Positions 8,441-16,420 of a DNA stretch of 64,000 nucleotides are shown here, one piece after another (the first letter of the stretch is position 1; every line of letters starts with the position of its first letter). Made by a program: the position numbers and the translations under genes. This DNA is from an uncultured Prevotella sp. GTDB lineage: Bacteria > Bacteroidota > Bacteroidia > Bacteroidales > Bacteroidaceae. The notes under the pieces were generated by a model. That model ran no database searches and was not told the origin of the DNA. It worked only from the letters and a program-made list of their open reading frames with translations. Where the stretch lies: the NCBI GenBank assembly GCA_900550035.1, contig URQS01000007.1:14514-78513 (forward strand), written 5' to 3'.

Positions 8441-11248
8441 ATGGCATCAGAAAATACGCAAACTGTTAGCAGATTTACTCCCGACCCTTGTCAGCAGGAG
8501 GTGATTGAGGCCCAGGGTGGATTTCATCTTGTGCTTGCACCTCCGGGATGTGGCAAGACCCAGATATTGACCGAACGCATACGTTATGCCCACGACTCTG
8601 ATGGTATGGCGTATAAGGATATGTTGTGTCTTACGTTTACCAATCGTGCTGCACGCGGCATGATTGAACGCATTTCGCAGAACATCGCGGATGATGATGT
8701 GAGGGATGTGTTTGTGGGTAATGTGCATAGGTTCTGCTCGAAGTTTCTGTTTGCTGAGGGACTTGTGGCTGCTGAGTCGAGCGTTATTGATGAGGATGAT
8801 GCCGTGTCGATACTTGCGCGTTATCTTGGTGAGGATGAATATATGGTGCTTTCCAACTACAATCGTCGACGCTCGTATAGTGAGATATTCCACCTGGAGA
8901 GTATGATGCACCAGATTAGTCACGGGCATCCTAAGGAGTTGCGTGTGCATCCCGATTGCATCAATCCTACGGACATTGCTGCTATGCGGCGTATCTGTAC
9001 CGTGATGGGCAAGCCGTTTGACGCGGCTGCGATGACTGATATATATAATAATGTGGAGCAGTATCGCGACCTAACCCAGTCGGACACGTGCGACTATGGC
9101 GACCGCCAGGCTATATTCAAGCTTCTGCAGAAGATGACGCTTGCCCAACAATACCGCAAGTATAAGCGAGCCAACCGACTGCTTGACTTCCAGGATTTGC
9201 TTATGATGACGTATGATGCGCTTGTTGCCGATACGGAACGAAAACTGTACAAGCGTTATCCGTGGATACAGGTGGACGAGGTGCAGGACATCAATCCATT
9301 GCAGATGGCTATAATCAAGATGCTTACGGCGCGTCCGTTCCGCACGGTGATGTTTCTCGGCGATGAGCAGCAGGCTATATTCTCGTTTATGGGGGCAAAA
9401 CTTGACACGCTTTCGGCCATTAAGTCGAAGCCGGCATGCCAGTTGCATCATCTGTCGGTGAATCATCGTTCGCCTCGCTATCTGCTCGACATTTTCAATA
9501 CTTATGCCGCAGAGGTGCTTCGTATTGACAGCGCACTGTTGCCCGATGCCGGCAAGAGTAGCGGTGAGGTGCTTATGGGCAACGAACTGAAGATTCTTTG
9601 CAGCGAGGATTATGCTCAGGAGGTGCGCGATTGCGTACAGTTTGCCAATACGCTGAATCGCACGTTCCCACAATCGACCACGGCTTTTGTGGTTAACGCC
9701 AACCGCGACGCAGAGGATATAAGTCAGGAGCTGACTCGTTGTGGCATAGGACACTTTAAGGTTTCGGGTACCGACCTGTTCTCGCAACCCGACGTGAAGT
9801 TGCTGTTGGCTCATCTGGGCGTGCTGAACAATGAATTTAGCTTTATGTCGTGGGCGCGACTGATGAAGGGGGTGCGTGTATATGAGAGCAATGCGGCGGC
9901 ACGTAAGTTTGTGCGTGACCTCTTCGACTGTGCCATATTGCCCTCCGACCTGTTGCGCGACGACGAGTCGACGTATCTCATGCGTTTTACTGAGATCTAT
10001 GCCAACGACACAATCGTGGTGTTTGATACCGAGACGACCGGACTCAACGTGTTTGAGGACGATATCCTGCAGATAGCTGCCGTAAAGATGAGGAATGGCG
10101 AGGTGGTGAAAGGGTCGGAGTTTACGGTGTATATCGAAACCGACAAGGAGATTCCTGCCATGCTTGGCGACATTGTGAATCCTATTGTTGAGGAACGCAA
10201 GCACCATGAGTTGCTGACGCACGAGGAGGCGTTGCGTCAATTTATGGCTTATGCCGAGGGTTGCACTTTGCTCGGACATAATGCCGACTACGACTATAAC
10301 ATACTTGACTTCAATCTGCGTCGTTATACGCCCGACCTTAATCTGCATCATTCGCACACGGAGTATCTCGACTCGTTGCGACTCGTGCGTCTGTTGCATC
10401 CCGAACTGAAGGAGCACAAACTGAAATATTTGCTTGAGGTGTTGCACCTTGAGGGTTCTAACTCGCATCTTGCCGACGATGATGTCAATGCTACGCGCAG
10501 CGTAGTGGTGCATTGCTATGAGTGCTCTAAGGACAGGATTCAACATCAGCGCGACTTCCTCAACGACAGTCGTGTACGCCAGCGTGTGGAGACATTGCGC
10601 CGTAACTATAAGGAAATGTATGCTACGGCACATAAGAGAATGTACGTAAGAGAGGAAAGGGTAGGGGATGACCGTCTTGCTACAGATAGTTCAGAGGTAG
10701 AGCCTACGCCAGCATTGTACGAAGAGGCGAAGCCAGCACTGGTAAGGGAAATGATGCGCTTTTACGACTATCTGCTTTCTGAGGGAATGATACAGGAGAT
10801 AGACGGATTGCGTTTTGTTGTGGCTTATCTGTCGGGCGACATGATTGACACGGACCGAGAGCCGTCGCTATACGAACAGCTTTGCAATCATACTATGGAG
10901 ATAAGCACGCTGAAGGAGGCCGACTTGTGTGGTAGCGACAATATGAAGGAGCGCATTTTCGTCACGACTATACACAAGGCGAAGGGTCTGGAGTTTGACA
11001 ATGTAATAATATTTGATGCCATCGACGGGCGTATGCCCAATTATTACAGTCGTAACATTCCTCGCCAATTGGCTGAGGACGCACGCAAGTTCTATGTGGC
11101 GCTGTCGCGTGCCAAGCATCGGTTGTATGTGTCGCAGTGTGTGACACGTCTCGACTATTACAATGTGCCGCAGGACGTTCACCTCACACCGTTTATGAAG
11201 CCGATAATAAAGTACTTCAAAGAAGAACGTTTTGAAGCTGAAAAATAA
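8441..11248 (+). CDS. UvrD/PcrA-type helicase with inserted DnaQ-like exonuclease
   Basis: A 935-residue superfamily 1 helicase. Walker A is at 33-40 (APPGCGKT), motif II near 277 (VDEVQD), a GDEQQAIF motif near 307, and the C-terminal motifs TTIHKAKGLEFDN (about 841) and YVALSRAKHRL (about 885). Between the halves, residues about 520-700 form a DEDD-type 3'-5' exonuclease: VVFDTETTGL, HNADYDYN, and HLADDDVNATR with the late His-x4-Asp pattern. All four acidic positions are visible, so both activities should be intact. Such a protein could unwind and trim DNA ends in repair; the pathway is inferred. It is a single-gene unit converging on dnaA with a shared terminator. Confidence 0.88.
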   Translation: MASENTQTVSRFTPDPCQQEVIEAQGGFHLVLAPPGCGKTQILTERIRYAHDSDGMAYKDMLCLTFTNRAARGMIERISQNIADDDVRDVFVGNVHRFCSKFLFAEGLVAAESSVIDEDDAVSILARYLGEDEYMVLSNYNRRRSYSEIFHLESMMHQISHGHPKELRVHPDCINPTDIAAMRRICTVMGKPFDAAAMTDIYNNVEQYRDLTQSDTCDYGDRQAIFKLLQKMTLAQQYRKYKRANRLLDFQDLLMMTYDALVADTERKLYKRYPWIQVDEVQDINPLQMAIIKMLTARPFRTVMFLGDEQQAIFSFMGAKLDTLSAIKSKPACQLHHLSVNHRSPRYLLDIFNTYAAEVLRIDSALLPDAGKSSGEVLMGNELKILCSEDYAQEVRDCVQFANTLNRTFPQSTTAFVVNANRDAEDISQELTRCGIGHFKVSGTDLFSQPDVKLLLAHLGVLNNEFSFMSWARLMKGVRVYESNAAARKFVRDLFDCAILPSDLLRDDESTYLMRFTEIYANDTIVVFDTETTGLNVFEDDILQIAAVKMRNGEVVKGSEFTVYIETDKEIPAMLGDIVNPIVEERKHHELLTHEEALRQFMAYAEGCTLLGHNADYDYNILDFNLRRYTPDLNLHHSHTEYLDSLRLVRLLHPELKEHKLKYLLEVLHLEGSNSHLADDDVNATRSVVVHCYECSKDRIQHQRDFLNDSRVRQRVETLRRNYKEMYATAHKRMYVREERVGDDRLATDSSEVEPTPALYEEAKPALVREMMRFYDYLLSEGMIQEIDGLRFVVAYLSGDMIDTDREPSLYEQLCNHTMEISTLKEADLCGSDNMKERIFVTTIHKAKGLEFDNVIIFDAIDGRMPNYYSRNIPRQLAEDARKFYVALSRAKHRLYVSQCVTRLDYYNVPQDVHLTPFMKPIIKYFKEERFEAEK

Positions 11249-11253
11249 GGCAT

Positions 11254-11318
11254 AAAAAAACTGACAACTACTTGCCGCCAGTATCTATTGATGTTGTGGC
11301 AAGTGTTGTCAGTTTTTA
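11254..11318. terminator. Bidirectional terminator between helicase gene and dnaA
   Basis: The outer arms 'aaaaaactgacaactacttgcc' read in two parts (A-run then 'ctgacaac', 'cttgcc') pair with 'ggcaag', 'gttgtcag' and a T-run at 11299-11317. Because the stem is flanked by A's on the left and T's on the right, it can stop transcripts from both converging genes. It overlaps the final codons of dnaA. Confidence 0.85.
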
Positions 11319-12721
11319 AGTTTGAACGAGTTTTCGATACTCGTTATCTCACTTGAGAATTTCTTGTCTATCTTGATGCGCTGCTCCACCTGGTTGCAAC
11401 TGTATATCACAGTAGAGTGGTCGCGTCCTCCAACGAGTCGTCCGATTCGGCTTGCTGGCATCTTTGTGTATTTCTGTGCCAGATATATCGACACCTGGCG
11501 TGCCATTACGTAATCCTTCTTGCGGCTGCGGCTGTTGATGTTGGCAGGAGTGACGTTGTAGTGCTGGCAAACGCTCTCGATGATGTCGTCGACGGTGAGC
11601 GGATTGTCTTCTACCTTGACTGAGCGCTTGATGACGCGTTGGGCGAGTTGCATGTCAACGTTGCAGTTGTACACCACGCTGTAAGCCATGAGCGAGTTGA
11701 CAACGCCTTGAAGGTCGCGCACGCTGCCGTTGGCTGTTGATGCGATGAACTTAACTACATCCTCTGGAATATTCAGTCCGTCGTGGCGAATCTTGCTCTG
11801 CAGGATGTCTACGCAAAGCTGCACGTTAGGCTTCTCGAGCTCTGCTATGAGTCCGCATGAGAATCGTGTGATGAGTCGCTCGTTCATTCCCTTCAGTTCT
11901 ACCGGTGGACGGTCGCTGGCAAGGATGATGCGCTTGCCGGTGCGGAAGAGGTGGTTGAAGATGTGGAAGAATGTGTTCTGTGTACCCTTCTTGTCTTCCC
12001 ACTCCTGAATGTCGTCGACAATCAGTACGTCGATGGTCTGGTAGAAGTTGATGAAGTCGTTGATTGTGTTGCGCAGTACGGCGTTGGTGTACTGCACCTC
12101 AAACAATCGGGCGCTGATATAGAGCACACGCTTCTCGGGATAGATGCGCTTAGCCTCGACGCCTATAGCATTAATAAGGTGGGTCTTGCCACATCCTGAA
12201 GGTCCGAACACGAAGAACGGGTTGAACTGCATGTTCTGCGGATGCTCGGCTATGGTCTGTCCGATGGCGCGCGGCAACTTGTTGCTGTTGCCTTCTATAT
12301 AGTTGCGGAAGGTGAGGTGTGGGTTCAGCTGCGAGTCAATCTGCTGCAATGGAGATGCGTCGAGAAGATTAGGCGACTCGTTGGCATTGGTGCGTGTCTG
12401 TGGGCGCATCGTCTCGTCGGTAGGCTCATCGCCTTCAATCACCTGTGTCTTCTTGTTCTCGCTGTCGGTAACAATACGGTAAGAAAGCTGAACGTTCTCT
12501 CCAAACATACGTGTAAGCACCTTGCGCAACAAGTCGACATAGTTCTCCTCCAGATACTCGTACACGAACGGACTCGGTACGCGTATCAACACGGTCTTCG
12601 ACTCCTCATTGAAGGATTCGAAGACAATGCTTTTGAACCATGCGTTGTATTGTTGCTCGGTAGTGTTCTCGTGTATAAGGGCGAGACACTTGTCCCAAAG
12701 CTTGTCAGGACTTAAATTCAT
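11309..12721 (-). CDS. dnaA: Chromosomal replication initiator DnaA
   Basis: A 470-residue DnaA of normal length and domain order. Domain I spans about 1-85 (LWDKCLALIHENTTEQQYNA), followed by a linker to about 135. The AAA+ domain has Walker A at 173-180 (GPSGCGKT), Walker B in VLIVDDIQEW, and the arginine finger region after MNERLITRFSCG. The C-terminal DNA-binding domain contains the signature GGRDHSTVIYS. It binds DnaA boxes at oriC and opens the origin for helicase loading. A consensus promoter lies at 12780-12811. I see no cluster of DnaA boxes beside the gene, so the origin is probably elsewhere. Confidence 0.98.
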   Translation of the reverse strand: MNLSPDKLWDKCLALIHENTTEQQYNAWFKSIVFESFNEESKTVLIRVPSPFVYEYLEENYVDLLRKVLTRMFGENVQLSYRIVTDSENKKTQVIEGDEPTDETMRPQTRTNANESPNLLDASPLQQIDSQLNPHLTFRNYIEGNSNKLPRAIGQTIAEHPQNMQFNPFFVFGPSGCGKTHLINAIGVEAKRIYPEKRVLYISARLFEVQYTNAVLRNTINDFINFYQTIDVLIVDDIQEWEDKKGTQNTFFHIFNHLFRTGKRIILASDRPPVELKGMNERLITRFSCGLIAELEKPNVQLCVDILQSKIRHDGLNIPEDVVKFIASTANGSVRDLQGVVNSLMAYSVVYNCNVDMQLAQRVIKRSVKVEDNPLTVDDIIESVCQHYNVTPANINSRSRKKDYVMARQVSIYLAQKYTKMPASRIGRLVGGRDHSTVIYSCNQVEQRIKIDKKFSSEITSIENSFKLKN

Positions 12722-12779
12722 TGGCTGTGGTACGTATGTTTAAATGTCTTTCGACAATTGATTCTTAAAATTCCGTCTG

Positions 12780-12811
12780 CAAAATTACTTATTTTTTTTG
12801 ATGTGAGCAAA
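12780..12811 (-). promoter_or_regulatory. dnaA promoter
   Basis: On the minus strand: TTTG (12811-12808), a 20-nt spacer, then TAATTTTG (12787-12780). Both boxes match the Bacteroidetes housekeeping consensus. The start point would be near 12776, giving a 5' leader of about 55 nt. Confidence 0.75.
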
Positions 12812-13006
12812 TCGTCTGCATTTTATTGTTTAAGCAAAGTTTGTTAACAGCCTTATTTTCCGACAGTTAGCATTTTTTATGAATTATTGGGTCTAAAATG
12901 GTACTGCAATGTAAAATGCGCTGATTTACTGATAGTTACATGATTTAAGCAAATTTTAGACGTAGTAGTGAAACATTGTTTACAATCGTGCTAAGATATT
13001 GAAATA

Positions 13007-13033
13007 ACGGCTTCAGAGCAAGTCTGAAGCCGT
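13007..13033 (-). terminator. Terminator of amidase-MlaD operon
   Basis: A perfect 11-bp stem, 'acggcttcaga' with 'tctgaagccgt', around the loop 'gcaag'. It lies 42 nt downstream of the MlaD stop on the minus strand. Confidence 0.75.
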
Positions 13034-13074
13034 GAAACATTTCATTGTTCTTATTTATACAAAATCTAATCGGC

Positions 13075-13977
13075 TTATTTGTCCTTCTTTCCGAACAAAG
13101 AGAAGTGTACATAGCGCTTCGGGTGCTGTCGGAGGTTGGTGAGGAGCGAGTCGGCGCTACACATTGTAGAGTTGAGGTTGTTGTAGAGCGAGGCATCGTT
13201 CATGAGTAGTCCGAGTGTACCGTTGTTGCTGTTGAGCTTGGCGGTGAGTTCTTGTACATTATTTATGGTCTGGTCAACCTGGCGCATTGTATTCTGTATG
13301 TCGAGAGCGGCGAGGTTGGATGTCAGCTTGTTGGTATTGTCGAGCACTCCGTCGGCCTTGGCCATCATCACTGGTACGCCCTTGTTGAGCGAAGCCATGA
13401 GCTTGTTGAGTTCGGCAGTAGAAGTGGTGAGGTTGCTGGTGATGGTCTGTACGTTGTGCAGCGACTGTGCCAGAGCAGGGTCGGCAAGCAGAGTGTTGAG
13501 GCTTCCGAGAATGCTGTCGAGCTTGGGCAGCATCTTCTCTATATTCGGAATCATGTCGGCTGCTTTGCCAAGAGCGCCACCATTGACGTTGCCCTTGATG
13601 GTGCTACCCGGCATGACACGCTCGCGCGGATTGTTGGCGAGCAGCAGGTTGACCTTGATGTTTCCCATGAAGTCGCTCTCGATTTCGGCTGTAGAGCCAG
13701 CAGGAATACGCATGGCCTTGTTGAGTCCTACAAGCACACGAGTAGGTTTGTCGCCCGCATAGTCGTAGATGACATCCTTGACTGTACCCACTTTGAATCC
13801 GTCGGCGTAGATGGGGCTTGATGTTGACAGTCCGCTTATGTCTTTGAATTCTATGTAGTAGTCGTCGGTTGACGAGAAGATGTTAAGTCCCTTCAGAAAA
13901 TTCATTCCGAAGAAAAGGATGATGACTCCAACGATAGCGACGAGTGCTATTTTCACTTCTTTCGTAAATCCTTTCAT
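13075..13977 (-). CDS. MlaD/MCE family lipid-transport protein
   Basis: A 300-residue inner-membrane-anchored protein. Residues about 9-29 form one transmembrane helix (IALVAIVGVIILFFGMNFLK). The MCE domain follows at about 38-115, with its hallmark YIEFKDISGLSTSSPIYADG and VGTVKDV. The remainder is a long helical region rich in Asn, Leu and Thr, as in needle-type MCE proteins. Family members shuttle phospholipids between the two membranes as MlaD hexamers with an ABC transporter. The transporter subunits are not in this window. The start lies 15 nt after the amidase gene, so the two are cotranscribed. The amidase-MlaD pairing is common in Bacteroidales. Confidence 0.9.
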   Translation of the reverse strand: MKGFTKEVKIALVAIVGVIILFFGMNFLKGLNIFSSTDDYYIEFKDISGLSTSSPIYADGFKVGTVKDVIYDYAGDKPTRVLVGLNKAMRIPAGSTAEIESDFMGNIKVNLLLANNPRERVMPGSTIKGNVNGGALGKAADMIPNIEKMLPKLDSILGSLNTLLADPALAQSLHNVQTITSNLTTSTAELNKLMASLNKGVPVMMAKADGVLDNTNKLTSNLAALDIQNTMRQVDQTINNVQELTAKLNSNNGTLGLLMNDASLYNNLNSTMCSADSLLTNLRQHPKRYVHFSLFGKKDK

Positions 13978-13992
13978 ATTATTGACACTTTT

Positions 13993-15303
13993 TTATTTGT
14001 TTCTATTTTGTTTGTATTCGCGTATGCCTTGGTTTACGTCCATCTTGGCTCCGTTCTTGAATGCTATGATAAATGCACCGGGGAACTTGTCTATTATTGC
14101 CTTGCGCAGGCGGTATATCTCGTTGTAGTTGTTTGATGCTCCGTAGGTATACTTTATCATTCCGTTTTCTTCGTAGTAGCCACATCCCTCAAGTCCGCGG
14201 AAATTATGGTCGCCGGCTTTCAGTTTGCGCTGCGATACGAGTATCTGCACCTTGAATACCGGCTGTGCGTCGTTCACTCTTCCTGATGGTTGAGATGTGG
14301 TGGTACGCTGTACCGTTTTGCGCTCGGTATTGTTTGTGCGGGTAGATTTTGCAGGTCGGTCTGCTGCAACATTTTTGTCGACGTTGTCCTTGCGGTTATT
14401 ATCGACGTTGTCCTTACGGTTGTTGTTGTCCGACTCTTGTGTGTCCGTGTTGGCCGTTTTGTCTGGTTGTACCGGTTCGGGGTTTTCAGCAACGGGTTCG
14501 GATATAGGTTTGTATGGCACCGTCATGCGTGTGTCGTACTTGTTCTTATACTGTACGAAGGCGTTGTATATGCCACGTGCCATATTGTCCACCTGCGCCT
14601 TGTCGTTGAGCATGCGCTCCTCTTCGGGTGTTGAGATGTAGCCCAACTCAATTAGGCAGGCTGGCATAGACGTGAGTCGTAGCACGGCAAGGTTCTGCTG
14701 ATGCACGCCCTTGTTGGGTCGGTTGGCTGCGCGGCACACGTGTGTCTGCAGCATCTTGGCAAACTCTATGCTTCGTGTCAGGTTCTTGTCCTGGATGAAT
14801 TCGAACATGATGTTGCTCTCGGGCGAGTTGGGATCGAATCCCACGTAGTGCTGCTTATAGTCTTTCTCGAGCAGTATTACGGAGTTCTCGCGTTTTGCCA
14901 CCTCAAGGTTTTCCTTTTTAGCGTGTGAGCGTCCGTCGCCCAATGTGTATGTCTCGAATCCTCGCATGCTGTGGTTGTCCTTCAATGCGTTGGTGTGTAC
15001 GGATATAAAGAGGTCGGCTTTCTTGCGGTTGGCTATCTCGGCGCGTTCGTACAGGGGTATGAACACGTCGGTCTTGCGGGTATATACCACCGTCACGTCG
15101 GGACAGTTGCGCTCCACATAGCGTCCGAATGCGAGCGCCACGCTGAGGTTGATGTTCTTTTCTACCGATTTGCTTCCGGGTGCACCTGTGTCCTTACCTC
15201 CATGTCCTGGGTCGATGCAAAGCGTGAACTTGTGGTTGGCATCGGCTGCTGCCGATACTAACGATATGATGAGAAATATAAAGAGCAATAATTTCTTTGC
15301 CAT
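13993..15303 (-). CDS. N-acetylmuramoyl-L-alanine amidase (Amidase_3)
   Basis: A 436-residue periplasmic zinc amidase that cuts the bond between MurNAc and the peptide stem. Residues 1-21 are a signal peptide. The Amidase_3 fold spans about 25-240, with zinc ligands in IDPGHGGKDTGAPG and in FISVHTNA, and the catalytic Glu in CLIELGYIS. After it comes a low-complexity polar linker (about 265-345, with repeated NNRKDNVD). The C-terminal part of about 80 residues (FKVQILVSQRKLKAGDHNF) looks SPOR-like and may bind denuded glycan strands. It is first gene of the amidase-MlaD operon, with a -7 box at 15357-15364. Confidence 0.92.
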   Translation of the reverse strand: MAKKLLLFIFLIISLVSAAADANHKFTLCIDPGHGGKDTGAPGSKSVEKNINLSVALAFGRYVERNCPDVTVVYTRKTDVFIPLYERAEIANRKKADLFISVHTNALKDNHSMRGFETYTLGDGRSHAKKENLEVAKRENSVILLEKDYKQHYVGFDPNSPESNIMFEFIQDKNLTRSIEFAKMLQTHVCRAANRPNKGVHQQNLAVLRLTSMPACLIELGYISTPEEERMLNDKAQVDNMARGIYNAFVQYKNKYDTRMTVPYKPISEPVAENPEPVQPDKTANTDTQESDNNNRKDNVDNNRKDNVDKNVAADRPAKSTRTNNTERKTVQRTTTSQPSGRVNDAQPVFKVQILVSQRKLKAGDHNFRGLEGCGYYEENGMIKYTYGASNNYNEIYRLRKAIIDKFPGAFIIAFKNGAKMDVNQGIREYKQNRNK

Positions 15304-15356
15304 AAATGTGATGCGGTTGGTTTGTCCAAATGTCTGAACTGCAACAATTTTAGGTG

Positions 15357-15364
15357 CAAAGTTA
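15357..15364 (-). promoter_or_regulatory. -7 box of amidase-MlaD operon
   Basis: On the minus strand this is TAACTTTG, matching TAnnTTTG, about 54 nt upstream of the amidase start. No clear -33 TTTG is visible. Confidence 0.5.
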
Positions 15365-15481
15365 GCGAATTAATCGTTAATAACTGCGTGAAACCGACAA
15401 AAACATGTAAGTATATTTTGCTTTGTCTTTGATTTTGCGTAAATTCGCAATATAATAAAGTAAAATAGACAAACGTAAAAA

Positions 15482-16420
15482 ATGACAATCAAGTTAAGCT
15501 CGGCTGTTGTATGTTTCCTGTTGTCGGTCGGATTGACGTTGTCGTGTAGTAAGCCGAAACCGATGCCTACAACGGTGCGTTCGGTCTACTATTGGAGCAC
15601 AACGCTGAATATTGACTCTACAAAGTCGGCATTCATTCGTCGTTACGACATATTGCGAATGTACATACGCTATTTTGATGTGGTGACTGATGCGAGTGGT
15701 AGGGCGGTTCCTAATGCTACGTTGAAGTTTGCTACCTGTGTGCCACAGGGCATCGACGTTGTGCCTACGGTATTCGTCATGCCCGAATGTCTAAGGCAAG
15801 ACCGCCAACAATTGGCTGCGCTCATCGTCAAGCGTGTGGTGCAGATGAACGAGACCAACGACGTGCATAACGTAAGCGAGATACAGATTGACTGCGACTG
15901 GACCCGGTCGACACGCCTGCTGTATGACGAATTCATGCAGGCTATGCTAAGTGAATGTCATAGCCGACACCTGAAACTCTCGTCAACCATACGTCTGCAT
16001 CAGCTTGCGCAGACACCTCCGCCTGCCGATCGAGGCGTGCTGATGATGTACAATACGGGCGATGCAACAGATATAGAATGTCATAAGCCGATACTCGACA
16101 TGCACGATGCCGCCCCATACCTGCCCCGTCTGAAGGACTACAAGCTGAAGCTCAGCACGGCTTACCCCATATTCGCATGGCGCATACTGTTTCGTGGAGG
16201 CAGGTTTGTGGGCTTCATCCATCACGAGGGTGAATATCCCATACTGCCAAGCGACTCTATCGCTGTACGCCAACCGTCGGCTGCCGACATCATCGATGCC
16301 GTTAATGTAATAGGTAGTCGCCGACCTGATGCCAACAACGAGATAATACTTTTCGATCTGAACAACAATAACATCAACCGATTTAAACGCAAAGATTATG
16401 AAAAGATTCTTAATATGTAG
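15482..16420 (+). CDS. Putative lipoprotein, TIM-barrel-like, unknown function
   Basis: A 312-residue protein with a lipoprotein signal peptide (VGLTLSC, lipidated Cys at about 22). The body contains SVYYWSTTL, a strand-rich region, EIQIDCDWT (about 139-147) and GVLMMYNTGD (about 195). These patterns resemble DUF3142-like TIM-barrel proteins related to glycoside hydrolases, where an 'xQxDxD' strand carries acidic residues. Its last codons overlap the next gene by 23 nt, indicating translational coupling. The partner is a large secreted protein, so the two probably act together at the envelope. The specific function is unknown; the fold call is tentative. Confidence 0.7.
   Translation: MTIKLSSAVVCFLLSVGLTLSCSKPKPMPTTVRSVYYWSTTLNIDSTKSAFIRRYDILRMYIRYFDVVTDASGRAVPNATLKFATCVPQGIDVVPTVFVMPECLRQDRQQLAALIVKRVVQMNETNDVHNVSEIQIDCDWTRSTRLLYDEFMQAMLSECHSRHLKLSSTIRLHQLAQTPPPADRGVLMMYNTGDATDIECHKPILDMHDAAPYLPRLKDYKLKLSTAYPIFAWRILFRGGRFVGFIHHEGEYPILPSDSIAVRQPSAADIIDAVNVIGSRRPDANNEIILFDLNNNNINRFKRKDYEKILNM

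Noticed and set aside
9071..10633. 520-codon open frame on the minus strand
   Set aside because: It lies entirely opposite the helicase-exonuclease gene, whose domains are unmistakable; its translation is rich in His, Leu and Arg without motifs, as expected for an antisense shadow.
12722..13006. Possible replication origin beside dnaA
   Set aside because: AT-rich, but I see no cluster of TTATCCACA-type DnaA boxes.
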